A stretch of 64,000 nucleotides of DNA from Synechococcus sp. PCC 7336 (lineage in GTDB: Bacteria > Cyanobacteriota > Cyanobacteriia > Thermostichales > PCC-7336): contig NZ_CM001776.1 of NCBI RefSeq assembly GCF_000332275.1, positions 4,152,008-4,216,007 of the forward strand, written 5' to 3'. The first letter of the stretch is position 1; the number at the start of each line of letters is the position of its first letter. The notes under the pieces were generated by a model. The model worked only from the letters and a program-made list of their open reading frames with translations. It ran no database searches and was not told where the DNA came from. Made by a program: the position numbers and the translations under genes. This document shows positions 16,656 to 25,035 of the stretch, one piece after another.

Positions 16656-18125
16656 CTAGGGAGAGAGTCGCGCTTTCCCCCAGCGATTTTGCAAATACCA
16701 CTCTGCTGTATGCGGGCACCAGGCTTTGAAGTGAGGCATCATCAGCTCGCACAAATGCCGAATTTCCGTCTGAGCATCTGCTTTGGCCCGCAAATCTAAA
16801 AAGTGCATCAGGCTGCGGCAGTTAAACGACACCACAAAATGTTGGCGAATGCCGTAACCCACCACATTGCGAGCATCCTCATACGGCACCCCGCACTCAT
16901 TGACCAAGCGGTGATAGGCGATCGCCTGATTGCGATATTGCTCCAACACAATCTCGATCGCTTCGGGGGCGATCGGCTTCATCCCCTGCCGCGTTTTCGC
17001 CTGCCCCTGCGCAATCGTCTCCGGCAGGTAAAACAGTTTGTCTAGCCCTGCCCGATCCGGCTGAACTCCTTGCTGCAACTGAGCTCCAACCTCCGCCACA
17101 TTGGCCCCCGTATAGCGGAAAGAATTATGAACCACAACCCCATTCGCAATAAAGTTGTGCCACGGACCATCCACTTCGATATCGTAGCTGGGTTGCATAC
17201 CTAGGTACTCCACCTTCGCGACTCGGACAGGATGAGACACGAATCGCCTGCCGGGAGCCAAAGGCTTGGGAGACCAACTATCAACCGAAGCAATTGGCTG
17301 ATAGCCTTGGGCAAACTCCTGCTCTAAACAGCCTGCTTCAATCTGCTGACGCAACCAATGGCGATCTCGATATAACTCATTTCCTGACACTAAAATGCCA
17401 TTGCAGGTCAGATAGGAAAAACGACTGAAACTTACCACACGATTGTTGGCATCGACTTCTAACTCCACAGCATCCGCCATCCGCTGCCACCCATCGGGAG
17501 TATGCAAACGATGGTTAACGGTACAATTTAGTGTTTTGCCATCTGCCAAGGTCAGCCGGTAGATGGGCTGAATGCCACTAGACATGATAGTTTTGATGTG
17601 GCCTGCCTCAAATTCACCTGTCGTTTCATTCAAAACTCGCAGGCGCATCTTTTGTATACGACGCTTACAATCTCGACGATACGTACCGGGAGGTTCTCCC
17701 TTTCTGCCCCGAATGTGCCTTTCCCGAATAGCAATTTCGCCCTGCTCCCAAAGTTCGTAGAGTTCGCCAAGGGTCTTCTTCAGTTTCGAGCCAGTGTGAC
17801 CTAATTTATCCACAAATGTAATTTCGGTGTTAGCAGCCAAACATTGCACGTCAAATGATACTCCAACTCTATGAGTTCGAGCCTGTTGCATAACCGCATG
17901 AGGAAAATTTCCAACTCCAAATGTAATTTGTGGGTGCTCTAAAGGACCGTAATGGCCTCGATTTCCCTCTAGCAAGCGCTTGATGACGACTTCGCCATAA
18001 TTCTCTGGCAACGGGGACGAAGGGGTAATATACTCCGACGAATAGTCTTGGTGCATCGCCTGGTAAATCACCCGCTCGGGATCGGGGGTTTGGTTGAGAA
18101 CGACGACTTCGAATAAGGAATCCAT
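16656..18125 (-). CDS. thyX: Flavin-dependent thymidylate synthase with in-frame intein
   Basis: A 489-residue precursor. ThyX makes dTMP from dUMP using FAD, NADPH and methylene-tetrahydrofolate. Residues 1-94 and 335-489 form a 249-residue ThyX. The ThyX signature is split: RTHRVGVSFDVQ ends at 94 and SFRYTG resumes at 335, so splicing rebuilds R-x-H-R-x(6)-D-x-Q-S-x-R-Y. The second half has the conserved R-N-V-V, FVVSFNCRSLMHFLDLR and a final helix. Residues 95-334 are an intein, described separately. The enzyme must be non-functional until spliced, because the insertion interrupts the substrate-binding motif. Confidence 0.95.
   Translation of the reverse strand: MDSLFEVVVLNQTPDPERVIYQAMHQDYSSEYITPSSPLPENYGEVVIKRLLEGNRGHYGPLEHPQITFGVGNFPHAVMQQARTHRVGVSFDVQCLAANTEITFVDKLGHTGSKLKKTLGELYELWEQGEIAIRERHIRGRKGEPPGTYRRDCKRRIQKMRLRVLNETTGEFEAGHIKTIMSSGIQPIYRLTLADGKTLNCTVNHRLHTPDGWQRMADAVELEVDANNRVVSFSRFSYLTCNGILVSGNELYRDRHWLRQQIEAGCLEQEFAQGYQPIASVDSWSPKPLAPGRRFVSHPVRVAKVEYLGMQPSYDIEVDGPWHNFIANGVVVHNSFRYTGANVAEVGAQLQQGVQPDRAGLDKLFYLPETIAQGQAKTRQGMKPIAPEAIEIVLEQYRNQAIAYHRLVNECGVPYEDARNVVGYGIRQHFVVSFNCRSLMHFLDLRAKADAQTEIRHLCELMMPHFKAWCPHTAEWYLQNRWGKARLSP
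17124..17843 (-). other. Intein within ThyX (240 residues, mini-intein type)
   Basis: Starts at C95 of the precursor (CLAANTEITFVDKLG, block A). Block B is LTLADGKTLNCTVNHRLHTP, with the T-x-x-H motif. Block F/G is YDIEVDGPWHNFIANGVVVHN, ending in the required H-N just before Ser 335 (the +1 nucleophile). No LAGLIDADG motif is present; the centre keeps a short piece (NELYRDRHWLRQQIE) that looks like the remnant of an extra DNA-binding part. It should still splice, but homing is probably lost. Confidence 0.92.
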
Positions 18126-18389
18126 AAGCGGTTTTGACAGCGGAGGTGCAGCGATTGAATTGATTGTTGCTCAGCTTGTGAAGCCGCACGCGAACTTTCA
18201 CGCAATTCACAGAATCTGGGGTCGCCGAACCAACATCAGTCGATCGCCTTCTCCAACTAGCCGTTACCCCTCTCAAAACAGCTATCTGAAGCCATGAAAA
18301 CACTGTTATTAAGCTCGATTGCACATCTCTGGGAGAATTGAAGCGGGGTGCTACCGTAATGGCGTATGCCGCTTGCCGTGGAGTAGAGC

Positions 18390-19304
18390 ATGTTTGAACG
18401 TGTGTTGGTCGCCACTGACCTTGAGGACGGAATGTACCGTCTTGCCTTGTGTTTGAAAGATTTTCACGAAGGGGGAGTCACACAACTCGGCTTCGTTCAC
18501 GCCGTGCCCTTTGGCGATCGCCAGATGGGGGGATTGCCAGATTCTCACGACCTAGATTTAGGGAAAGCAAAAGACACGATCGAGCGTTACATCAACCCCG
18601 ATCTGGCCGCTGCCACGATCTCGCCCGAAGTCATTGTGCAAGTGGGGCCGCCTGTAGAGGTCATTCAGCGCGCTGTTGAAAGCTTCAATGCCGATGTGTT
18701 GGTGATGGCTCCCCCCAGCCGCAGCCTGTTGGCGGAGAAGGTATTTGGCAGCAACACGATGAAGCAGATTCAGCAACTCAAAATTCCGGTGCTGATCGTG
18801 CGTCCGCAGTTTGTGGCCAGCATGACTATCGCCGAGCTGCAGTTGCGCTGTCGCCACCTGTTCGACTACCTGCTCGTACCCTGCGACCTCGATCGATCGC
18901 GCCAGAGCCTGCTAGATATGCTGTCGCCCATGCTCTGCCAACAGGCCAAGTGCGAGTCAGTGCTCATGATGTCGGTGATCGACACCGCCAGCCGCCGCTA
19001 TACCGATCGCGATGCTGAAGAGCTGTGTCAAAATGCCGAACGCCAGTTACGGGAGCTAGGAGCCTATCTGGCCGAACAGGTGGGCCATCCCCTCTCGGTC
19101 AACTACTCTGTGCGCAAGGGGTCTCCTGTAAAAGAGATTTTGGCCGCTGCCCAAGATGAAGATGTCACTGCGATCGTGACCAGTTCCCGCAATATCGGCA
19201 AAATTTGGGAGCTGACCGTCCCTAGCATTACGGGCGAAATCATACGCCGCAGTTGGCATTCGGTGCTATTCTTCCCACCCGCGATCGCGGGCGGAGATTC
19301 CTGA
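18390..19304 (+). CDS. Tandem universal stress protein
   Basis: A 304-residue protein with two Usp domains (about 1-140 and 155-300). Domain 1 has RVLVATDLEDG and VLVMAPPSRSLLAEKVFGSNTMKQIQ before IPVLIVRP, resembling a UspA nucleotide-binding loop. Domain 2 has DYLLVPCDLDRSRQSLLDML and TAIVTSSRNIG before HSVLFFPPA. Its function is general stress tolerance through ATP or another ligand; the exact role is unknown. It converges with the phosphoesterase gene 4 bp away. Confidence 0.85.
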   Translation: MFERVLVATDLEDGMYRLALCLKDFHEGGVTQLGFVHAVPFGDRQMGGLPDSHDLDLGKAKDTIERYINPDLAAATISPEVIVQVGPPVEVIQRAVESFNADVLVMAPPSRSLLAEKVFGSNTMKQIQQLKIPVLIVRPQFVASMTIAELQLRCRHLFDYLLVPCDLDRSRQSLLDMLSPMLCQQAKCESVLMMSVIDTASRRYTDRDAEELCQNAERQLRELGAYLAEQVGHPLSVNYSVRKGSPVKEILAAAQDEDVTAIVTSSRNIGKIWELTVPSITGEIIRRSWHSVLFFPPAIAGGDS

Positions 19305-19307
19305 CGG

Positions 19308-20294
19308 CTACACCGTTAAAGGGGAGGATTGGCAGAGGCGATCGCCCCAATTGACGGGAAAGGCAATGGGTATGGAACCCTCGCGATCGGGCGAGCGCCC
19401 TCTAGCGAGCGCCCGCCACATCAGCTTAGGTTTGCCATTGGCAAGCTGCAGGGGATGCCAGCGGTAATGCAATTGGCCCCACTGGCGATCGGGGGCGGAG
19501 GAGATCGGTGCCTCTAGGTCGATGACGCGGAAGGCACAAAATGGACCGACCAAAGGGGGGGCGGTGAGGAAAGCAGTGTTGCGTCGAGCGTAAACCTTGG
19601 GAGTGTGCAGGTGACCGCTGAGGACGGCAGCCACATAGCGGTGGGTTTTGAGCATGGCGCGGAGCTGGCGGGCACTGTCTGGCAGCATGCGGTGGTTGCG
19701 AAACAGGACGGAGGCTAGAGGGGGTTGATGGATGGCCAGAATGACGAGCTCGTCGCGATATCGATCCAGTTGTTCCTGCAACCAGGCCAACTGAGGGGGG
19801 CGAACAATGCCTTGGGGGTCGGGACAAGGCCCCAGACTGGCATCCATCGCCATCAATCGCAAGCCGGGGAGAGGGGTGACGACAAAATCTGCCCAGCCAG
19901 TGGTCGCGGCCTCTAAGTGGAAATGTTGCCGACACCAGTTCAGGAAATCGGCGCGATTGAAGGTATCGAGATCGCCCTGCTGCCGAACGCCGCTGTCTGC
20001 GGCTGAAGTCTCCGAGATGGGCTCGTCAATATCGTGATTGCCGACGCTGAAGTAGTAGGGCACCCGCAACTGGCTGACAACTTGGCCGAACTGTTCGAAA
20101 CTGAGGCGATCGGCTTCGTCCACCAAATCTCCCGTAAACACAACGAAGTCCAGGTCGGGTATGGCCTGGACTTGCTCGATCGCTTGTTGCAAAATTTCTA
20201 CGGGATCGGCGGGCATCCACTGACAGCGGCACCGTTGCGGCTGCATGATATGAATATCCGAGAGCTGTGCAAATCTAATCCGGCGTCCAGTCAT
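19308..20294 (-). CDS. Calcineurin-like metallophosphoesterase (CpdA-type)
   Basis: A 328-residue enzyme with the standard metal-binding series: RFAQLSDIHIM (D-x-H), DFVVFTGDLVDEA (G-D), FSVGNHDID (G-N-H-D), ILAIHQPP (H) and AAVLSGHLHTPK (G-H-x-H). This arrangement matches class III cyclic-nucleotide phosphodiesterases, although other phosphodiester substrates are possible. The start at 20294 puts ATG just before the first motif; an ATG at 20327 adds eleven residues. It diverges from queA. Confidence 0.85.
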   Translation of the reverse strand: MTGRRIRFAQLSDIHIMQPQRCRCQWMPADPVEILQQAIEQVQAIPDLDFVVFTGDLVDEADRLSFEQFGQVVSQLRVPYYFSVGNHDIDEPISETSAADSGVRQQGDLDTFNRADFLNWCRQHFHLEAATTGWADFVVTPLPGLRLMAMDASLGPCPDPQGIVRPPQLAWLQEQLDRYRDELVILAIHQPPLASVLFRNHRMLPDSARQLRAMLKTHRYVAAVLSGHLHTPKVYARRNTAFLTAPPLVGPFCAFRVIDLEAPISSAPDRQWGQLHYRWHPLQLANGKPKLMWRALARGRSPDREGSIPIAFPVNWGDRLCQSSPLTV

Positions 20295-20392
20295 TGTCCT
20301 GTCACCCTGCGTTCTGCAAGCATTCACCGCTTAGCATAAACGCTATTGGTGCTGTCTTCAAACCCTCTCGCCCGTTCTCCCGCTCTGTCACC

Positions 20393-21457
20393 ATGCCCTG
20401 CCCCAGTTGCCCCCCCCAGCCCGAAGACTTTCGCACCGAGTCGTATGATTACGAGCTCCCGCAAGCGGCGATCGCCCAAGTCCCGGTCGAGCCCCGCGAT
20501 CGCTCCCGCCTGCTCGTCGTCACTGCTGCAGAACACCACCACCAACACTTCACTCATCTACCCGAGTGGCTGCAGTCGGGGGATCTACTCGTGCTCAACA
20601 ACACCAAAGTCATTCCCGCCCGCCTGCTGGGGCGCAAGCAAACGGGGGGCAAAGTGGAAGCGCTGCTGCTCGAACGGCAGTCTGAAGACACTTGGCTGGC
20701 GCTGGTGAAACCGGGGCGACGCATTCCGGTGGGCTGTCAACTGGAGTTTGCGGCAGGATTGCGGGCGGAGGCGATCGCCAAACACCCCGAAACTGGCGGA
20801 CGCTCGCTTCAATTCAGTTGGCCTGCCGAAGAGTCTTTCTGGAGCGCTCTCGATCGGGCCGGAACAATTCCCTTCCCCCCCTATGTCAAAGATCGCTTTG
20901 CCAGTGACGAACAGTACCAAACGGTCTACGCCACTCAACCGGGAGCCGTCGCTGCCCCTACGGCTGGCCTGCACTTTACCCCCGAATTACTCCAGCGGCT
21001 GGGCGATCGCGGGATTGCTACCACCACCGTTACCCTCCACGTCGGTTTGGGCACCTTCCGCCCTGTGGAAGTGGGCAATATTCTCGAACATGCCATGCAT
21101 GGGGAATGGATTGACGTTCCGGCAGCAGCGGTGGAGAAAATTCGCCAGACACAGGCGGGGGGAGGACGCGCGATCGCAGTGGGAACCACCGTAGCGCGAT
21201 CGCTCGAAACTGCGGCTCAATCGGGTCAATTACAGCCTTTTACTGGCAAAAGCCACCTGTTTATCTATCCCGGCTACGAATGGAAAGTCCTGGATGGATT
21301 AATCACTAATTTTCACTTGCCCCAATCGACGTTATTGATGATGGTCAGCGCCATGTTGGGGCGATCGCGCCTGCTCGATCTCTACGTAGAAGCGCTGAAA
21401 TATGACTATCGCTTCTATTCCTTTGGCGATGGCATGCTACTGTTACCGTCGAACTGA
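20393..21457 (+). CDS. queA: tRNA preQ1(34) S-adenosylmethionine ribosyltransferase-isomerase
   Basis: A 354-residue enzyme, normal length for QueA. It transfers the ribosyl part of SAM to 7-aminomethyl-7-deazaguanine in tRNA, making epoxyqueuosine. Seen: YDYELPQAAIAQVPVEPRDRSRL, LLVLNNTKVIPARLLGRK, GAVAAPTAGLHFTPELL, TTVTLHVGLGTFRPVE and ITNFHLPQSTLLMMVSA, all family signatures. ATG 20393 fits the family start (an in-frame GTG further upstream has no support). It is followed 16 bp later by the TSUP permease. Confidence 0.96.
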   Translation: MPCPSCPPQPEDFRTESYDYELPQAAIAQVPVEPRDRSRLLVVTAAEHHHQHFTHLPEWLQSGDLLVLNNTKVIPARLLGRKQTGGKVEALLLERQSEDTWLALVKPGRRIPVGCQLEFAAGLRAEAIAKHPETGGRSLQFSWPAEESFWSALDRAGTIPFPPYVKDRFASDEQYQTVYATQPGAVAAPTAGLHFTPELLQRLGDRGIATTTVTLHVGLGTFRPVEVGNILEHAMHGEWIDVPAAAVEKIRQTQAGGGRAIAVGTTVARSLETAAQSGQLQPFTGKSHLFIYPGYEWKVLDGLITNFHLPQSTLLMMVSAMLGRSRLLDLYVEALKYDYRFYSFGDGMLLLPSN

Positions 21458-21473
21458 CTCGGGATTGGCAGCA

Positions 21474-22346
21474 ATGGCGGTACTCGCAATCTTGCTCTTG
21501 GTGGGGGGCGGCATCTGTTCGGGCATCATCGCAGGCATACTCGGCATTGGCGGCGGCGTTTTATTAGTGCCTTTGTTAGTCAGCGCCGGACTCACTCCCG
21601 TCGAAGCGGTTGCCACCAGCAGTCTCGCCATTTTGATGACCGCCATATCGGGAAGTCTCCAAAACTGGCGTATTGGAGCCCTCGATCTCAGAAAAGTGAT
21701 TGCGCTGGCTCTGCCGGCTTTGGTCACGGCTCAAATCGGTGCCGAGCTTGCCGATAAGATTCCACCCCATCTCCTCTTGATTGGATTTGCTTTACTGCTG
21801 CTGGTCAATGTCTATTTAATTGCGTTGAAAAAACAGGCGATCTCCCAAGCCCTCAATCGAGAAATTACCACCAGTCAGGAGAACGACACCACGAGTCAGG
21901 AGAGCGGCACCATCAGTCAGGATAAGAGCGACACCCCAGTCGTCGCTCGCGATGCTGGCCAAACCAAAAACCTAGCACTCGGTCGCTTGGCGACAGGCGG
22001 AACGGCAGGACTGTTGGCGGGTCTCTTTGGCGTCGGGGGGGGCGTCATTATGGTGCCGCTGCAAATTTTGTTATTGGGAGAAGCCATCAAGCCAGCCATT
22101 CGCACCAGTTTGGGCGCGATTGTTTTAACCGCCATTTCAGCCAGTTTTGCCCACGCCAGACTAGGCAATGTGGTCTGGTTGGCCGGTGTTGCCGTTGGGC
22201 TGGGGGGGTTAATGGGGGCGCAATTGGGCACCCGCTTTTTACCGAAACTGCCCGATGAAATCGTCAGCTTGGCCTTCCGCGCCCTCATGGCTATTCTCGC
22301 GGTCTACACATTCTGGAAAGCTTGGCAGGTCTTCCAGGCTGGGTGA
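21474..22346 (+). CDS. TSUP family (TauE/SafE) membrane transporter
   Basis: A 290-residue protein with about eight membrane helices in two similar halves. Each half begins with a glycine-rich turn: SGIIAGILGIGGGVLLVPLLV and AGLLAGLFGVGGGVIMVPLQI. TauE/SafE proteins export sulfite or organosulfur compounds; the substrate is unknown here. The loop between halves contains three short imperfect repeats (TSQEND, TSQESG, ISQDKS), a low-complexity expansion seen in the DNA near 21865-21930. The start ATG is inside the short gap after queA. Confidence 0.85.
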   Translation: MAVLAILLLVGGGICSGIIAGILGIGGGVLLVPLLVSAGLTPVEAVATSSLAILMTAISGSLQNWRIGALDLRKVIALALPALVTAQIGAELADKIPPHLLLIGFALLLLVNVYLIALKKQAISQALNREITTSQENDTTSQESGTISQDKSDTPVVARDAGQTKNLALGRLATGGTAGLLAGLFGVGGGVIMVPLQILLLGEAIKPAIRTSLGAIVLTAISASFAHARLGNVVWLAGVAVGLGGLMGAQLGTRFLPKLPDEIVSLAFRALMAILAVYTFWKAWQVFQAG

Positions 22347-22450
22347 CTTGGCAGCACTCGCTGAAGTGGGATTGAATTTCTAGTGTTTGCTGAAATTATT
22401 CTCCGAGCTTGGGCACTATATGTAGAGTAGTTAACCCCAGCTAAGTCATC

Positions 22451-22660
22451 ATGAACGCTAACTGTGGATATCTTGGCAAGAAAATTGCTTGGCGTGAGGC
22501 ATTGGATGCGAAGTGGTTGATTTTGGGCATCGTTCGCAAGGAAGAGGGCGAACAGGTGTTGATTGTCAGCGAGCACAATTCCACCGATCGCGCTTTGATG
22601 CCGTTTGGACTATTCCAGGATGCTCTGGAAGCCGGGATCTTGACAGAAGTCGCCGCTTGA
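22451..22660 (+). CDS. Small conserved-looking hypothetical protein
   Basis: A 69-residue protein with a mixed charge pattern (NANCGYLGKKIAWREALDAK, LILGIVRKEEGEQVLIVSE, LMPFGLFQDALEAGIL). It is not recognised. Its codon use is like that of the surrounding genes and it has a plausible ATG, so it is likely real. It stands alone and converges with cobW across a 45-bp gap holding inverted HIP1 copies. Confidence 0.5.
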   Translation: MNANCGYLGKKIAWREALDAKWLILGIVRKEEGEQVLIVSEHNSTDRALMPFGLFQDALEAGILTEVAA

Positions 22661-22692
22661 AGCGACGAGCAAGCGATCGCCGGGGCGATCGC
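22650..22692. terminator. Back-to-back hairpins between convergent genes
   Basis: GTCGC-CGCTTGAA-GCGAC is followed by GCGATCGCC-GG-GGCGATCGC, two HIP1 sites in inverted orientation. The stems are strong but lack a T tract. It might terminate both flanking genes, or be only HIP1 clustering. Confidence 0.3.
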
Positions 22693-22705
22693 ATCCACAT
22701 TATGC

Positions 22706-23737
22706 CTAACTGACTGACGCTGCAATGCGTTCTCGATCGAGGTTTCGACCGATAAATACCAATTGAGTTTGACGGCGATCGGTCGCTCTCCAGGGGCGAT
22801 CGTAAAAGGAATCAAAGCGCTGCCCCACCCCCTGAATTGCCAAACGCATTGCCTTCCCCGGTATGTCTACAAACCCCTTGATGCGGTAAATCTCCTGCTG
22901 CTTTACCAGCGCTTCCAGCCGAGCGACTAACTCTGCTGGGTCAAAAACTCGATCTAAGGCGAGGCAGAACGACTGAATATCGTCGTCGTGGTCGTGCTCT
23001 TCCTCGTCGTCGTGGTGGCTGGGGCGGCTGCCCAGATTGTCTTCCACTGAGGCGTTGAAGCCCAACAGAATCTCGGGGCTAATTTCCCCCTGCTGGCAAG
23101 GGATAACCTTGACTCCAGATTTAATCTGCCCCTCCAGCCACTGTATTACCCTGCGCTGGCTGGAGGCGTCGACGCGATCGCCCTTGGCCAGCAGCACCAT
23201 ATCCGCACAGGCCAACTGATCTTCAAATAGCTCTTCAATCGGGGTCTCGTGCTCGATACTCTCGTCTGCCCGTCGCTGCGCCTCCAGAGCCTCCAGTGCG
23301 CCCACCACCTGCCCGTTGGCGAGGGCTTCGCAATCCACCACGGTCACGACGCCGTCAACGGTGGCTTGGGTGCAGATTTCGGGCCAGCGAAAGGCTTTGA
23401 CTAACGGTTTGGGGAGAGCGAGTCCAGAGGTTTCAATCACAATGCAGTCGAGCCGATCGCGCCGCTGCATCAGTTGCTGCATAGTGGGTAAGAATTCCTC
23501 TTGGACGGTGCAGCAGAGGCAGCCGTTGGACAATTCCAAAATGTTGCGATCGGGCTCGTCCGTTTCATCGCAAATCTGGCAGGAGCGCAAGAGCTCGCCA
23601 TCAATGCCCACTTCGCCGAATTCGTTGACCAAAACGGCAATGCGGCGACCGCGATTGTTTTGCAGGAGGTGGCGAATCAGGGTGGTTTTACCAGCTCCTA
23701 AAAAGCCGGTGACAACGGTTACGGGGATTTTATGCAC
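22706..23737 (-). CDS. cobW: CobW/G3E-family P-loop GTPase metallochaperone
   Basis: A 343-residue G3E GTPase. Seen: VTGFLGAGKTTLI (Walker A), SNGCLCCTV (the C-x-C-C metal motif), ETSGLALP and VVDCEAL. The loop around residues 240-256 is rich in H, D and E (SHHDDEEEHDHDDD), a typical metal-binding insert. CobW proteins load metal (cobalt or zinc) into client enzymes. The segment SCQICDETDEPDRNILEL is close to the CobW of cobalamin pathways. No cobalamin riboswitch is visible upstream, but a perfect palindrome lies 166 bp before the start. Confidence 0.88.
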   Translation of the reverse strand: MHKIPVTVVTGFLGAGKTTLIRHLLQNNRGRRIAVLVNEFGEVGIDGELLRSCQICDETDEPDRNILELSNGCLCCTVQEEFLPTMQQLMQRRDRLDCIVIETSGLALPKPLVKAFRWPEICTQATVDGVVTVVDCEALANGQVVGALEALEAQRRADESIEHETPIEELFEDQLACADMVLLAKGDRVDASSQRRVIQWLEGQIKSGVKVIPCQQGEISPEILLGFNASVEDNLGSRPSHHDDEEEHDHDDDIQSFCLALDRVFDPAELVARLEALVKQQEIYRIKGFVDIPGKAMRLAIQGVGQRFDSFYDRPWRATDRRQTQLVFIGRNLDRERIAASVS

Positions 23738-23902
23738 GAGAAATCAACCTGAGTGTCGCAGCGCGCGCGACGGGATCGAGCAGATAGCGCGCTTTAACCT
23801 ACCACATTCCTACGGGCAGCCTGCATGCTTGCAGAAACAGCAATCGTTTCAAACGCCACGTATCAACCTATATTTAGAGCTGAAAATTGTCCTAACTAAT
23901 TT

Positions 23903-23926
23903 AATACCACCACATGTGGTGGTATT
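23903..23926. promoter_or_regulatory. Perfect 24-bp palindrome, candidate operator
   Basis: AATACCACCACA is followed directly by its exact reverse complement. It lies between the divergent cobW and coiled-coil genes, 166 bp from one start and 69 bp from the other. No T tract follows, so it is not a typical terminator. It might bind a dimeric regulator, possibly metal-responsive given cobW. Confidence 0.5.
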
Positions 23927-23994
23927 GCGGATATGATTGAGCAGCGCATGCCCTTCGGCATCCGGTCGCGGTTCCCCTACTTTTAAATTCGGTT

Positions 23995-24939
23995 ATGGAC
24001 TCTACAGATCGTCAGCTACAGGTCCTCAAAACTCGCTTCCACCAGCAGGCCCAAGCCCTTGCCGAGTCGGAAGCGCTAGCGATTCAAAACATACAGCGAG
24101 CGGCAGAGCTGGAACAGCAACTGGCCGATTGCCAATTGCACAGCGGCCAATCCGACCTAGTGGATGAGATAAAGCAGCAACTGGCTCAGAGCGAGAGCGA
24201 TCGCCAGCAGCTCGCCCAAAAATTTCAGGAGGTTGCGGCCCAGCACAAGAGTCTCGCGCAACAGTTGGCTGCCTCGCAAGCCGAACAAGCCACTCTGACC
24301 CAGAAACTTCAGGAGGCGATCGCCCAGCCAACAGCTGATAGCACAGAAGCATTGCGAGAAGCCAAGCGCCGTCAGGAAGTGGCCGAGGCTCACCATTACG
24401 TACTCAAACGCCAATACGAAGCACTGCAAAACCGCGTCAAAGAACTGGAACGGGAATGCTCGCAAGCTCACGCCACAGGGCGCGATCGAGAACGTGAATT
24501 GACGGAAGTCCAAACCGCTAAGGCTGAGCTGGAAGAACAGGTGAATGCGTTAAAACAACAAATTCTGCAGGCGCAGGCTGCCCGCAAACAACTCGTAAAA
24601 ACTGCGGCAGAACCCAAGTCTGACTCTGGCCGCGATCGCATTCTTCCCTTACCTGGAGCAGACGGCGAGTCAAAACCGTCCTCTAGCCCCTCCGAGCTAC
24701 CGCTTGCCCTTTCCAGTCTGTCCCTCCCCAGCATTCCTCCCCTAGCCTTGAAGCGAGAGGACTCCCCGGTGCCCATGCGCAAACTCGATCGCCGCGTTCG
24801 TACTCTTGCGGCTTCCTCTGCCGAGATCGTGGCTCCTCAATCTCCTACTCCTCCTGCTTTGCCCTCCAAGCCCGCCTCCCATTCGAGCCGCCGCCATTCC
24901 GCCGTCGTCGATTTACCCGCGTTCCTGAGACGGGGCTAA
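23995..24939 (+). CDS. Coiled-coil protein of unknown function
   Basis: A 314-residue protein. Residues 1-205 are a long coiled coil with frequent Q, E, A and L. The remaining region is disordered and rich in S and P (LPLALSSLSLPSIPPLALKR). The extreme C-terminus reads RRHSAVVDLPAFLRRG. A conserved short tail like this may be a binding motif. No enzyme domain is present. It diverges from cobW around the palindrome and precedes the methyltransferase by 96 bp. Confidence 0.6.
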   Translation: MDSTDRQLQVLKTRFHQQAQALAESEALAIQNIQRAAELEQQLADCQLHSGQSDLVDEIKQQLAQSESDRQQLAQKFQEVAAQHKSLAQQLAASQAEQATLTQKLQEAIAQPTADSTEALREAKRRQEVAEAHHYVLKRQYEALQNRVKELERECSQAHATGRDRERELTEVQTAKAELEEQVNALKQQILQAQAARKQLVKTAAEPKSDSGRDRILPLPGADGESKPSSSPSELPLALSSLSLPSIPPLALKREDSPVPMRKLDRRVRTLAASSAEIVAPQSPTPPALPSKPASHSSRRHSAVVDLPAFLRRG

Positions 24940-25035
24940 AATCGGTACTTGCCCGCCCTCCCCGATTGCCCACTGCTGTCACAAGGGGATTGCTGGAGCT
25001 GAGCAACCTGTCAGGTGAGGGTTAACGGAGATTGA

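Noticed and set aside
22673-22692. HIP1 inverted pair as a special regulatory site
   Set aside because: HIP1 is so frequent here that a close inverted pair is expected by chance; kept only as a weak terminator candidate.
23738-23902. Possible cobalamin riboswitch upstream of cobW
   Set aside because: No B12-box (GCCACTG-like) sequence is visible.
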